Positions 1-9,245 of a stretch of DNA of 64,000 nt are shown piece after piece. The stretch comes from Sphingobacterium paludis. Lineage in GTDB: Bacteria; Bacteroidota; Bacteroidia; Sphingobacteriales; Sphingobacteriaceae. The stretch's first letter is position 1; each line of letters starts with the position of its first letter. The stretch is taken from assembly GCF_004364125.1 (NCBI RefSeq), contig NZ_SNZV01000002.1:496001-560000 (forward strand), written 5' to 3'. The notes below the pieces were generated by a model. That model was not told where the DNA came from, searched no databases, and was given only the letters and a program-made list of their open reading frames with translations. A program made the translations under genes and the position numbers.

Positions 1-47
1 CGGCCGAACCGCCCTACTGACCGGCAAAGGATCTCACCAAAGCGAGG

Positions 48-806
48 TCAGCCTTCTAGCCACTGTATGAAACTCTGGTATTTTTCCTTACTAACCGATA
101 TTTTTATCGGGTGTTCTACCCGTAGCGAAAGTATCAATTTCCGCGATAAGCTGGTATTCGCGTAGGCTACAGTCGCTCGCTTAACAATATGTTGTCGGTT
201 TACGCGGAAAAAATCGGCGCCGAGCACCTGTTCCATTTCTTCCAGTGTCTTGTTGACTAAATATTCTTTCCCGGTTGCGGTTTTTACAAATACATTCTCG
301 TATTCGATATAACATAGGGCGATGTCTTGAAGCTGGATCGGTGTGATTTTGTCACCGTTGATGACGATGAGCGACTTTTTATTGGATTCTGCAGCTTGAG
401 TAGCCTGTGTCACAGCCTCGACCAGATCTGTGGTGCCTTTATTGAATGTTTGTCGCAGCAGCTTATACTTCGCTATTGTATTGAAGATACTTTCGTCCGA
501 AAAAGGTTTTAAGATATAGTCCAAACCAAATGTTTTAAAGGCTTCAAGCATATATTGGTCATAAGCCGTACAGAAAACAATAGGCGCCTTTGGCGAAATC
601 TGTCTAAAGATGTCAAAGGACTCTCCATCACCCAGTTGTATGTCGCTAAAAATCAAATCAACATCTGGTTCGTGTCTTAAAAACGCAATAGCTTCTTTTA
701 CGCTGGAAAGCCGCGCGCATAGTTGAGAGGACGGTTCAATCCGCTTTAGCGTAAGCGCCAGATCTTCAGCGGTCAGATCTTCATCTTCAATGATAATTAT
801 TTTCAT
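48..806 (-). CDS. LytTR-family response regulator
   Basis: Cytoplasmic DNA-binding response regulator of 252 residues. An N-terminal receiver domain (about 1-120) has the acidic pair near residues 7-9, the phospho-acceptor Asp55 in FSDIQLGDG and the conserved Lys in ILKPFS. A LytTR DNA-binding domain follows (about 150-250), with the typical stretches NVFVKTATGKEYLVNKTLEE and FFRVNRQHIV. The ATG overlaps the stop of the histidine kinase gene upstream by 4 bases (803-806), so the two are co-transcribed and translationally coupled. Targets are unknown; in this family such pairs often control envelope or export functions. Only 47 bases lie downstream, too few to see what follows. Confidence 0.93.
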   Translation of the reverse strand: MKIIIIEDEDLTAEDLALTLKRIEPSSQLCARLSSVKEAIAFLRHEPDVDLIFSDIQLGDGESFDIFRQISPKAPIVFCTAYDQYMLEAFKTFGLDYILKPFSDESIFNTIAKYKLLRQTFNKGTTDLVEAVTQATQAAESNKKSLIVINGDKITPIQLQDIALCYIEYENVFVKTATGKEYLVNKTLEEMEQVLGADFFRVNRQHIVKRATVAYANTSLSRKLILSLRVEHPIKISVSKEKYQSFIQWLEG

Positions 807-1846
807 TCGTGAATGATTTTAACATAAACCTCAAAGCAGGATGGTTTTTCACGTATAATGACGCTATCCTTCAAGTAATAGCTGAATCGCTCCTTCAGGT
901 TGTTCAAGCCATAGTTATTGGTGTCCTCCGTGGCGCTTTTGCGTAGGCAGACATTGTTTCTGACGATGATCCATCCATCGTCCTGTATAATATCAATATG
1001 CAAGGGATTCTCGATCGTGTAATGGTTATGTTTGAGTGCATTGTCCACCAGCGGTTGTAACGAAAAAATGGGTAAATGCGCCTTAAATACATCGTCAGAG
1101 ACTGTAATCGTATACTGTATAGCCTCCCGAAATCGTATTTTCTGCATAGATAGGTAGTCTTCACATAGCTTGAGCTCTTGCTTAACGGTGGCCAAACCAT
1201 CGTCAGACGTCAAAAAACTGCCGCGTAGATAATCCGATAGTTGCAGCAAATAGGATTCAGCCATGTTCGTGTCTTTCTTGATCAGTGATTTTAGACTGGA
1301 AAGAGCATTAAATAAGAAATGCGGCTGTACTTGCTGGCGCAGCATTTGGTTGATGGCGCGTTCCTTTAGTTTATCCAGTTTCGAACGCTCGAGCTCTAGC
1401 TGATTTTTAAAGTAATCGGTCATCAAGAAATAGAGCCAGAGGAGAACGATGAAGTCTAGGACAGCGGCGTGAAAAGCTGTCAACAAAAAGAAATTTATAG
1501 GTGAAGACTGAATAATCTTATTCTCTTCAGGCGAGATCGTGCCAATTTCTTTGGATAAGATGATCGAGAAAAGGCAGATACCAAAGGTCATGATATATCC
1601 GAGGAGCTTAACTTTAAAAGGCGATTTTATAGGGTCTTTAACATCAAAGTGGATGTGGGCAAAAAGATTACACAGAATTACCCCAAAAAAGACGATGAAA
1701 GCCACAGCAGTACTTAGCCAAAAGCGCCCTTGATCTTTATAGAGTGAATCAACAATCAGTATGGATACGATGCATATGGAAAACACAGCGCTGCGTTTTA
1801 TCCAATACTTTAACGGATAACGATTCTTATTTTGGAGAAAACCCAT
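803..1846 (-). CDS. LytS/YehU-type membrane sensor histidine kinase
   Basis: Sensor kinase of 347 residues and partner of the LytTR regulator it overlaps. Four predicted membrane helices (about 20-34, 43-66, 80-97 and 118-142) are followed by a coiled linker, then the His_kinase domain with phospho-acceptor His176 in the motif QVQPHFLFNAL. The ATP-binding part has LQPLVDNALKHN (N box) and ends with NNYGLNNLKERF. No extracytoplasmic sensor domain is visible, so the signal is probably read within or near the membrane. A TATCTTTG box on the - strand (1867-1874), about 20 bases upstream of the ATG, is a plausible promoter -7 element, although no clear -33 partner is present. Confidence 0.92.
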   Translation of the reverse strand: MGFLQNKNRYPLKYWIKRSAVFSICIVSILIVDSLYKDQGRFWLSTAVAFIVFFGVILCNLFAHIHFDVKDPIKSPFKVKLLGYIMTFGICLFSIILSKEIGTISPEENKIIQSSPINFFLLTAFHAAVLDFIVLLWLYFLMTDYFKNQLELERSKLDKLKERAINQMLRQQVQPHFLFNALSSLKSLIKKDTNMAESYLLQLSDYLRGSFLTSDDGLATVKQELKLCEDYLSMQKIRFREAIQYTITVSDDVFKAHLPIFSLQPLVDNALKHNHYTIENPLHIDIIQDDGWIIVRNNVCLRKSATEDTNNYGLNNLKERFSYYLKDSVIIREKPSCFEVYVKIIHE

Positions 1847-1932
1847 AGCTCAACAGTATATGTCTGCAAAGATAGCGGTTTATTCGTTATTACCAGATTT
1901 GGCTTTCTTAGCCGGAGATAGGTGCCCGACCA

Positions 1933-3021
1933 CTATTGACGCTTCTTTCGGAACGGAATTGTTCGCTTTCTTTTCTGTTCCGTCCCAATCAAAAAGCCGT
2001 AGGGTTTTAAAGCGTCAACCCGATCGCATATTATTTTGCAAACGCCGATAACGGGAATGGCTAGAACCATGCCTGGTATGCCCCAAATCGCTTCTGCAAC
2101 GACTAAACTGATGATTGTAAAGAGTGGGTTAATATTAACTTCGTTTCCCACTATAAGTGGTTCTAAAAGATAGGTTTGCACAAATTGTACCGCCGCATAA
2201 ATTGCAATAACCAATAAAATCATATCGCCTTTTCCGCCCTGAGCAACGACCCCTAGTACAGTAATGCCCGTCCCGGTTAAGTTGCCTACGAAGGGGATGA
2301 GTTCTAACAAACCACATAAAATGGCAAAAAATATGGCATTTTCTACCCCGATGAGGGAAAAGCCTAGACCATAGAGTACCCACAGTACCAAGATCATTTT
2401 AGCCAAGCCGCTTACATAATGTGCTGCTACCTTCGTTGAAGAATCGATAATATCTACTGTCTTATTGGTTGGGCTATCTTTGGCAACTTTAAGAATGAAT
2501 TCTTTTATGCGTCCCCGGTAAAGTAAAAGCAGGTAGCTGTATACAATAACTAAAATGGTATCGACGGCCATACTCATAAACCCAGAAGCAAAGCTTGTTG
2601 TCAAACCGCTAGTTTGTTGGCTGGCTTTCATTTCTTCCTGTGCGATCGCTTTCTGCTGCTCTTTATCAATACCAAATCTATCATCTACCCATTCCTGAAT
2701 TCGAGATAGGAGAGACGATAAATTTTGTTTCATGGCATCCACATTGTCGGAAAAGCTTTGTAGTTGCCAATTCAGAAGAAAAAATAGACCAGCAGCGACC
2801 AGTAAAAAAACGAGTACACAAAGCAAGGCTGTGAGCCACCGCGGAAAGCGCTTCCGCTCCAAGGCGTTGCTTGGCGCAACAAACAGCATAGCTAAGATAC
2901 CGGCAATTGCCAGCGGAGCAAGAATGCTTTTAGCAAAAAATAAAATGACACCTACAAGTACCGTGATGGCAAGTAGTTGAAATACCTTCGTCGAGGTATG
3001 CATACCCGATGCGTTGTTCAT
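1933..3021 (-). CDS. AI-2E family transporter (PerM/YdiK-like permease)
   Basis: Integral membrane protein of 362 residues from the AI-2E transporter superfamily. It has paired N-terminal helices (about 13-45 and 63-85), a soluble segment (about 90-145) and four to five C-terminal helices. Family signatures are GLLELIPFVGNLTG and, later, EPLIVGNEVNINPL followed by the terminal helices with WGIPGMVLAIP. Members move small molecules or ions, and the substrate cannot be told from sequence. The C-terminus is Lys/Arg-rich (KRKRTIPFRKKRQ), suggesting a cytoplasmic end. It lies 86 bases upstream of the LytS-type kinase on the same strand, so a shared transcript is possible. Confidence 0.88.
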   Translation of the reverse strand: MNNASGMHTSTKVFQLLAITVLVGVILFFAKSILAPLAIAGILAMLFVAPSNALERKRFPRWLTALLCVLVFLLVAAGLFFLLNWQLQSFSDNVDAMKQNLSSLLSRIQEWVDDRFGIDKEQQKAIAQEEMKASQQTSGLTTSFASGFMSMAVDTILVIVYSYLLLLYRGRIKEFILKVAKDSPTNKTVDIIDSSTKVAAHYVSGLAKMILVLWVLYGLGFSLIGVENAIFFAILCGLLELIPFVGNLTGTGITVLGVVAQGGKGDMILLVIAIYAAVQFVQTYLLEPLIVGNEVNINPLFTIISLVVAEAIWGIPGMVLAIPVIGVCKIICDRVDALKPYGFLIGTEQKRKRTIPFRKKRQ

Positions 3022-3085
3022 TGTTTTTGTTGTGTTAGCGGCTAAGTAAAAGGAACGACATCATGTACAGATACAGAAGATCGTA

Positions 3086-3694
3086 TTATTTCTCCTCTAC
3101 AAATGTCCAAAGGTTACGCTTTATTTTGTGGAATGTATTGTCTTTTAATAGGTATAGATCTGGTCCTTCCGTCCACTTTTCTTCGCCTCTAGTATATTGT
3201 AGCAAACGATAATCGACCCGGAGAGTATCGCCATATTCTTGGATACGGAGGTAGTCATAGTCGGAAAAGGTTGATGCTCCGCTGGGGCGAAGGTAGCAAT
3301 CTTGTGCAACCACGGTTTCCGCAACCTTATCGTTAGGGAAATAGCGCGCAATAAGTTTTTTATGTTCGTCGGAGCCCTGCTTCCCAAGTCCGAGCGCAGT
3401 GGTAAGCTTGCAACGCTCGCCATCACAGCCACTGCCGCCCATTGCCGCATAGAAAGCAGCTAACGCTTTTATTGGTTCTTTCAGTTGCGAAGCTACACCA
3501 TCATGGATGTTGCCAGGGATGGAGTCCGTGTCGTGAATCAGATCATAGCTTACCGAATCCTGTATCTTCGCGTCATGTGTACTGTCATCTTCGCGTTCCG
3601 ATGCCGCTTCTTGTTTATTTGTCTGCTGCTCATTGTTACAAGCCCCCAGCGTAATAGCAATCCCCAACAGAAAGGTTAGATATAAAGTCTTCAT
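3086..3694 (-). CDS. hypothetical lipoprotein
   Basis: Protein of 202 residues that I do not recognise as a named family. The N-terminus is a lipoprotein signal (hydrophobic run, then lipobox LGAC with Cys19), followed by an Asn/Gln/Glu-rich linker to about residue 45. The mature part has three further cysteines (SGCDGERC near 104-110 and QDC near 145), which could form disulfides in the periplasm, and ends in a beta-rich segment (YGDTLRVDYRLLQYTRGEEKW). It is probably exported and anchored to a membrane. It is transcribed away from susC with about 290 bases between them, and there is no functional hint from its neighbours. Confidence 0.75.
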   Translation of the reverse strand: MKTLYLTFLLGIAITLGACNNEQQTNKQEAASEREDDSTHDAKIQDSVSYDLIHDTDSIPGNIHDGVASQLKEPIKALAAFYAAMGGSGCDGERCKLTTALGLGKQGSDEHKKLIARYFPNDKVAETVVAQDCYLRPSGASTFSDYDYLRIQEYGDTLRVDYRLLQYTRGEEKWTEGPDLYLLKDNTFHKIKRNLWTFVEEK

Positions 3695-3982
3695 ATGAAA
3701 TTATAACCTTGAAAAAAGTTAATAGTTCATTTAATTTTATATTGATCTATTGTTCAGTTGTTTACGCTTTTATTTAATACAAATGACATTTTTTTGATTA
3801 TGATAGTCTACTAAATTAATGGAATAAATGTACATTTGCCCCTGAGAAATTTACATCCATTGTGAAACTATGTATCATACTATCTGTTGCCGAATGTCTT
3901 TAGGAGATAATTGAGCCAAAAATTGTCTCCGATAATTGCTTTTTAGCTCGTACAAGAATTTTTTCAAACCAAAGTCTTTGTA
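3695..3982 (+). promoter_or_regulatory. susC upstream region with -7 box and leader hairpin
   Basis: Divergent intergenic region of 288 bases. On the + strand a TACATTTG box (3831-3838) fits the Bacteroidota -7 consensus TAnnTTTG, but no good -33 TTTG lies about 20 bases upstream. If used, it gives a leader of roughly 140 bases. The leader contains a 10-bp stem (3903-3912 with 3921-3930, one G-U pair, 8-base loop), followed 9 bases later by a short T run at 3940-3944. No other gene is evident here. No ECF sigma/anti-sigma genes lie beside the pair, so regulation may act through this leader; that is inference. Confidence 0.45.
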
Positions 3983-6900
3983 ATGAATACAAAAAACTAC
4001 CTAAGTGTAGTGGGGATCGCTGTTGCCTGTTCGATTGGGCAGCTCTATGCGCAAACCACACTTAAAGGTCGTGTAATCGACCAAAATAGCCAGCCTATAG
4101 CTGGCGCAACGGTTACGGATAACCAAACAAAAGCACAAGCGTATACGGATGGCAACGGCGGTTTTTCGCTGGGCGTCAACGCAACACAACCGTCCATAAC
4201 GATCAGTTATATTGGGTTTCGCGACACGACAATAACGGATATCAAAGAAGGAACACTTGTGATTCAGTTATTACCATCCGCTGGCGAATTGTCAGAGGTG
4301 GTGGTTACGGCATTAGGCATCTCGCGCGAGAAGAAAGCCTTAGGATACGCCGTACAGGAAGTTAAGGGCGTAGAACTACAAACACGCCCGACAAATGCGC
4401 TCAGCGCCCTATCCGGTAAAGTTGCCGGATTGCAGGTGGTTAGTTCAGGAGGAAATATGGGCGGCTCGTCCCGCGTAACATTACGTGGCGTAAATTCCAT
4501 TTCCGGAAATAACCAACCCTTATACATTGTCGATGGTACACCGATAGATAATCAGGATCTTAATTCCATAGCGACCATAAATGGCAGTGCCGGCAAAGAT
4601 GTAGGAAATCTTATTCAGGATATCAATCCGGATGATATTGCTAATATCTCGGTGTTGAAGGGTCCTGTGTCGGCAGCATTATACGGTTCGCGCGCGGCAA
4701 ATGGTGTTATCATGATCACCACAAAAAAAGCGAATGTAGGTGATCGCACCTCCATTTCGGTAAACACAGGGTTGGATTTCGAAAACATCGTACGTCTTCC
4801 AAAGCGCCAAAAGCTGTATGGCCAAGGGTATTCACCGGAGTTTCAAACGGTCAATATTAATGGCGCTGATTACAAGATCGTAGACTATGCTTCCGATGAA
4901 AGCTGGGGGCCGTTGCTCGACGGAACTAATGTCTTACAATGGTATAGCTTAAACCCGGAAGATGCTTCCAGCTATTTACAGCCTACGCCTTGGGTCTACC
5001 CAAAAAATGATGTCAAGTATTTCTTCCGTACAGGAGTTGCCAATACCAACAATATTGCCATTGCCGGCAGTGGGGATAATACGACCTATAGGTTATCGTA
5101 TACGAACAAGAACGTACGCGGCACGACGCCCAATTCCAGATTGGACAGAAATAGCCTGAACTTTTCCGGAAGCACACAGTTGGGCAAGTTGAAAGTAAGT
5201 TCCGTATTAAATTACGTACAGAACAAATCGCTAGGCAAGCCTTGGGCCGGTGCGTCAAACCGAAACATCATGCTAGAAGCTTTCCAATGGGGGGCGGTGC
5301 AGGTTGATTACAAAATACTGGAAAACTACAAAAGAGCGGATGGGACGCCTTTAGCGTGGAACCGTACCGGATGGCAGAACACGCCAGCGGCTGAAGCTAC
5401 TCGTTTTATCGACAACCCATATTGGTCTGCATATGAAAGCTATCTGGAAGAAAAACGTGACCGCGTGTATGGAAATATTGGACTAGAATACCAGGCAACC
5501 GACTGGCTGACTTTACAAGCAAAGGTGCATGGTGACATCTATAGTTTTGATTCGCAAGACCGGATAGCGGCTTATTCCCGTAGTACTTCCCAGTATGAAG
5601 AATCCGCTAATAAATTAAACGAGTATAACTACGAGTTTATAGCCTCGGCGAAAAAGCAATGGAATGATTTTTCTTTGCAAGGGCTTATCGGAGCCAACAT
5701 CCGCGATATGCAGCGTAAGGTAGACTACGGCATCACGCAAGGTGGGCTGATTATACCCAATTACTATAATTTGAAAAATGCTTCTTCCGTATTGATTGAC
5801 AACAACAAATACCACAGAAGAATTTCATCGGCTTTCGCCAGTGCTTCACTCAGTTACCGCGATATCCTCTTTCTAGATGGAACCATCCGTAACGACTGGT
5901 CTTCTACACTGCCGATCGATAGCTATTCCTATCTGTACCCTTCTGTCTCGGGTAGTTTTGTGTTTAGTCAGCTAGAGCCATTTCGCGATCTCTCCTGGCT
6001 GTCATTTGGTAAAGCCAGAGTAGGGTTGTCTTGGGTGGGTAATGATACCGAGCCGTACAGCCTGTATAAAGTGTATATGGCCGATCAGTCTTTTGCCGGA
6101 TTACCGTCGTATAGCTTACCATCTGTATTAAACAATCGCGAGCTGAAGCCGGAAATAACAAAGTCTTGGGAAGCGGGTTTAAATATGCAATTTTTCAGAA
6201 ACCGTTTAGGTTTTGACTTTACCTATTACAATAATTCTACACGCGATCAGATTTTGCCAGTACCGGTATCATCGGCGTTTGGCTACGAATACAAGGTCCT
6301 TAACGCCGGCCAGGTGGATAACAGTGGGATAGAGATTGTATTAAATGCTACGCCGGTTCGGAATGATAACTTTCAGTGGAATGCCAACGTCAACTGGGCA
6401 CGAAACGTCAACAAGGTGGTTAGGCTCGATGATCTTGTGAACACCTTAACCCTTAGCAATACGTTGGTAAACCTCGTGGCGCGCGAAGGGGAATCCTACG
6501 GACAGTTGCTGGGCTACGATTTTGTGTATGCCAATGACGGGCAGCGCGTGGTGCAGGCTGATGGTACATATATGCGTACGTCGCAACTTGTTCCTTTGGG
6601 CTCCGTATTGCCCAAGTTTTTGTTCGGTTTCCAAAACAATTTCACGTACAAGAACTTTAACCTCGGGTTTCTGATTGACGGGCGTGTAGGGGGCAAGTTC
6701 TTCTCGCAAACGTATAAAGTGGGTATGTACGCTGGGGTGTTGGATAGAACTGCAGCGAATAATGTGCGGGAAACCGGCGTGGTGCTGGATGGTGTTAAGG
6801 CCGATGTAACATTCAATCCGGATGGTACCTACGCGGTAAGCAATCCAGTAACCAATGATACGCGTATAACCGCGCAACAATGGGCGCGGAATGAATACAA

Positions 6901-7165
6901 TGGACCAACAACGTTTTCTATCTTTGATGCCACGTTCGCGAAACTTAGAGAAGTGACATTTGGCTACACCTTTCCACTACCCCATGCAAAAGTTATCAAA
7001 AATCTGGGCGTATCAGTATATGGACGGAACCTTTGGAATATCTATACCAAGAGTAAATACATCGACCCGGAGTTTACCTCCAGTGGCGGTAACGTACAGG
7101 GCATAGAAGGAGGAAATATTCCTACGCCAGTAACCTATGGTTTCAATGTAAACGTTAAATTCTAA
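3983..7165 (+). CDS. SusC/RagA-type TonB-dependent outer membrane transporter
   Basis: Outer membrane receptor of 1060 residues that, with the SusD-like lipoprotein, imports an oligomeric nutrient using TonB energy. A signal peptide ends near residue 23 (SIGQLYAQ). A CarboxypepD_reg-like domain follows (about 27-100, VIDQNSQPIAGATV). The SusC hallmark VVVTALGISREKKALGYAVQ opens the plug domain (to about 240, with LYIVDGTPIDNQ and AALYGSRAANGVI). A 22-strand type barrel ends in the aromatic-terminated NVNVKF. No N-terminal STN domain is present, so signalling to an anti-sigma factor is unlikely. No glycoside hydrolase, peptidase or sulfatase gene is nearby, so the substrate cannot be inferred. 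susD starts 6 bases after the stop. Confidence 0.95.
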   Translation: MNTKNYLSVVGIAVACSIGQLYAQTTLKGRVIDQNSQPIAGATVTDNQTKAQAYTDGNGGFSLGVNATQPSITISYIGFRDTTITDIKEGTLVIQLLPSAGELSEVVVTALGISREKKALGYAVQEVKGVELQTRPTNALSALSGKVAGLQVVSSGGNMGGSSRVTLRGVNSISGNNQPLYIVDGTPIDNQDLNSIATINGSAGKDVGNLIQDINPDDIANISVLKGPVSAALYGSRAANGVIMITTKKANVGDRTSISVNTGLDFENIVRLPKRQKLYGQGYSPEFQTVNINGADYKIVDYASDESWGPLLDGTNVLQWYSLNPEDASSYLQPTPWVYPKNDVKYFFRTGVANTNNIAIAGSGDNTTYRLSYTNKNVRGTTPNSRLDRNSLNFSGSTQLGKLKVSSVLNYVQNKSLGKPWAGASNRNIMLEAFQWGAVQVDYKILENYKRADGTPLAWNRTGWQNTPAAEATRFIDNPYWSAYESYLEEKRDRVYGNIGLEYQATDWLTLQAKVHGDIYSFDSQDRIAAYSRSTSQYEESANKLNEYNYEFIASAKKQWNDFSLQGLIGANIRDMQRKVDYGITQGGLIIPNYYNLKNASSVLIDNNKYHRRISSAFASASLSYRDILFLDGTIRNDWSSTLPIDSYSYLYPSVSGSFVFSQLEPFRDLSWLSFGKARVGLSWVGNDTEPYSLYKVYMADQSFAGLPSYSLPSVLNNRELKPEITKSWEAGLNMQFFRNRLGFDFTYYNNSTRDQILPVPVSSAFGYEYKVLNAGQVDNSGIEIVLNATPVRNDNFQWNANVNWARNVNKVVRLDDLVNTLTLSNTLVNLVAREGESYGQLLGYDFVYANDGQRVVQADGTYMRTSQLVPLGSVLPKFLFGFQNNFTYKNFNLGFLIDGRVGGKFFSQTYKVGMYAGVLDRTAANNVRETGVVLDGVKADVTFNPDGTYAVSNPVTNDTRITAQQWARNEYNGPTTFSIFDATFAKLREVTFGYTFPLPHAKVIKNLGVSVYGRNLWNIYTKSKYIDPEFTSSGGNVQGIEGGNIPTPVTYGFNVNVKF

Positions 7166-7171
7166 GCCATT

Positions 7172-8725
7172 ATGAAAGTAATTAAACATATATATTCGTC
7201 GGGTATCACAGGGCTATTGATCTTAGTTTTTGCAAGCTGCTCCAAGGAAACCTTTACCGAGATCAATACCGATCCGAATAGACCTGTAGCGGTTTCCACC
7301 CCATCTATTTTGGTCAGTGCAGAAAAGCAATTGATGAATACGTTGCGCAACGAAGAAATGAACTTACGAGGTGCGCAACTTTATGCCCAGTATTTTAGTC
7401 AGAATATCTACACGGATCAGTCACGATACGTGGTAACAAATAGCTACGCAGACAACTACTGGACGGGGCTTTATAAGGCCCTCAATAATCTTAATGAGAT
7501 TATCCTTTTGAATACGGATGAGGCAACGCGGGCTACAGCGACTGCGGGAAATGCGGGAACAAATGCCAACCAGATTGCCATTGCACGCGTGTTAAAAGCA
7601 TTTGCATTTCATTCGCTAACGGATGTTTTCGGTGATGTTCCTTATCAGTCGTATGGCAATGCCGATCCAGATTTCCAAGCGCTGCAGCAAAACCCGGATA
7701 ATTTAACCCCGGCTTATGCCAGTCAAGAAAAGATATACACTGATCTGCTCGAGGAGCTGAGGCAGTCTGCCGACACGCTCCAGAAATATGCTGCCGCGAC
7801 TACTTTTGGCAACGCGGACATTATTTACAAAGGACAAAATGCAAAATGGGCAAAATTTGCAAACTCGCTGCGCCTAAGACTGGCCACGCGGATAGCGAAA
7901 AAAGATCCGGCAAGAGCGCGTACACATATCGAAGATGCGTTGAGCAAGGGTGTCTTTACTTCCAATGCCGACAATGCGACGTTTAAATATACGGCGACTT
8001 CGCCCAATGAAGCTCCACTTTACCGCGCAACGGTTATTGCTAACCGTAAAGACTTCGCCGTATCGCACGTGTTGATCGAAGCATTGCAAGGAAGGCGAGG
8101 GCCTTTCACCGCGAGCGACCCCCGACTGCCGAAATTTGCCAAACCGAACGTCAAAGGGCAATACGTGGGACAGCCTTATGGCTTAACGCTTGCTGCGGGC
8201 AACATGTTTCCTACAGATTCGATCTCCCTGCCCGGCGACCTGATTAATGCTGCAGATTACGCGGAGGTGCTGCAGGAATATGCTGAAGTCGCTTTTCTCA
8301 TCGCCGAATACAGAGGCTGGGATCAGGCGGCCTATGAACAAGGCGTGCGCGCCTCGCTGGAGAAGTGGGGCGTAACAAGTGGTGAAGCTGCCGCATACGT
8401 AGCCGCCTTGCCCGCAGCGAACCAGGAGCGCGTGCTTAGCCAGAAGTATTTAGCCCTATTTAATCAAGGCGTAGAAGCCTGGACAGAAATACGTAGAACG
8501 GGCTATCCCTTATTTTTAGTTAAGAAGGACGATATCATTTGGTCGGGCATTCGCTCAGGAAGCACAGTCACCTTTCGATTTACACCAGAGGTGGGCAGTG
8601 CCGCCCCAACCCGGTTCGTGTATCCCTTGAAAGAGCAAAGCACAAACCGCGCAAACTACCAAAAGGCATTGGCCAATCAAGGAGACGATGTAACCAGTAC
8701 AAAGCTTTGGTGGAACAGGGAGTAG
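7172..8725 (+). CDS. SusD/RagB-family nutrient-binding lipoprotein
   Basis: Surface lipoprotein of 517 residues that caps the SusC barrel and binds substrate. The signal sequence ends in the lipobox FASC (Cys23). The text around FTEINTDPNRP and the tetratricopeptide-like helical repeats match the SusD_like_2 branch, which often accompanies SusC proteins lacking an STN domain. RVLSQKYLALFNQGVEAWTE is the typical C-terminal helix pair, followed by RRTGYPLF and the terminal RFVYPLKEQSTNRANY. It is co-transcribed with susC (6-base gap) and the unit closes with a strong terminator. The ligand is unknown; this subfamily is frequently seen in uncharacterised, non-polysaccharide uptake loci. Confidence 0.94.
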   Translation: MKVIKHIYSSGITGLLILVFASCSKETFTEINTDPNRPVAVSTPSILVSAEKQLMNTLRNEEMNLRGAQLYAQYFSQNIYTDQSRYVVTNSYADNYWTGLYKALNNLNEIILLNTDEATRATATAGNAGTNANQIAIARVLKAFAFHSLTDVFGDVPYQSYGNADPDFQALQQNPDNLTPAYASQEKIYTDLLEELRQSADTLQKYAAATTFGNADIIYKGQNAKWAKFANSLRLRLATRIAKKDPARARTHIEDALSKGVFTSNADNATFKYTATSPNEAPLYRATVIANRKDFAVSHVLIEALQGRRGPFTASDPRLPKFAKPNVKGQYVGQPYGLTLAAGNMFPTDSISLPGDLINAADYAEVLQEYAEVAFLIAEYRGWDQAAYEQGVRASLEKWGVTSGEAAAYVAALPAANQERVLSQKYLALFNQGVEAWTEIRRTGYPLFLVKKDDIIWSGIRSGSTVTFRFTPEVGSAAPTRFVYPLKEQSTNRANYQKALANQGDDVTSTKLWWNRE

Positions 8726-8751
8726 TTTATTGATCTTGTTTTATTACCCAT

Positions 8752-8791
8752 ACGCGGGGATTTTTTTGTTCGGAAATCCCCGCGTGTTTTT
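8752..8791 (+). terminator. rho-independent terminator of susCD
   Basis: An 11-bp GC-rich stem (8752-8762 with 8775-8785, core ACGCGGGGATT) is followed by a T run at 8787-8791. It sits 26 bases after the susD stop and abuts the 3' end of the convergent SRPBCC gene, so it separates the two units. The - strand side lacks a T run. Confidence 0.85.
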
Positions 8792-9242
8792 AACTTTTTT
8801 CGCAGATATGCTTGAGCTTGTGAAGAGCTCGTGGCCAAGCCTCATCAAAAAAGCTTGCATCCTGCTCGGGGCTGTCGACATCTACGGTAACGGTGGTTAC
8901 CCCGGCCTGTTCTTCGAAGGTATAGTTTTCAAAGATTCCGGCCCAAGCTTCTACTTTCGGTCCGCTTGTGATTTCTTCATCTCCGTCCAACATACCGTAA
9001 TGCCGTATTGAAATAAATTGGTCAGGGATATGCTCAGCAATTTCAGCGATCATGCCTTGGCGTTTGCCATTTTCCGATGGTCCAAGGAAGTATATTTTAT
9101 CGCCTTTATTCCAACCACCACTGTAGTCAGAAGCAGGATCAAATGCTTCGGTCCACTGTCTGTAGGTATCCCGCTCGAGCATAATCCTAAAGACGTTATT
9201 TGCTGCCGCATGAATATCGATGCGATAGGTTGACTTTTTCAT
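8790..9242 (-). CDS. SRPBCC (START-like) domain protein
   Basis: Small cytoplasmic protein of 150 residues with the SRPBCC/AHSA1-like fold. It starts YRIDIHAAANNVFRIM, followed by YRQWTEAFDPASDYSGGW, which is the usual N-terminal helix-grip pattern, and ends in the long C-terminal helix (FFDEAWPRALHKLKHICEK). Members bind hydrophobic ligands in a deep pocket or act as stress-related activators; this one has no known partner. It follows the DinB-like gene by 3 bases on the same strand, so the two form an operon. SRPBCC and DinB-like proteins often sit together in Bacteroidota, but no shared function is established from sequence alone. Confidence 0.85.
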   Translation of the reverse strand: MKKSTYRIDIHAAANNVFRIMLERDTYRQWTEAFDPASDYSGGWNKGDKIYFLGPSENGKRQGMIAEIAEHIPDQFISIRHYGMLDGDEEITSGPKVEAWAGIFENYTFEEQAGVTTVTVDVDSPEQDASFFDEAWPRALHKLKHICEKS

Positions 9243-9245
9243 GCG

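Noticed and set aside
6446..6880. 144-codon open frame opposite susC
   Set aside because: Shadow of the SusC barrel, no family resemblance.
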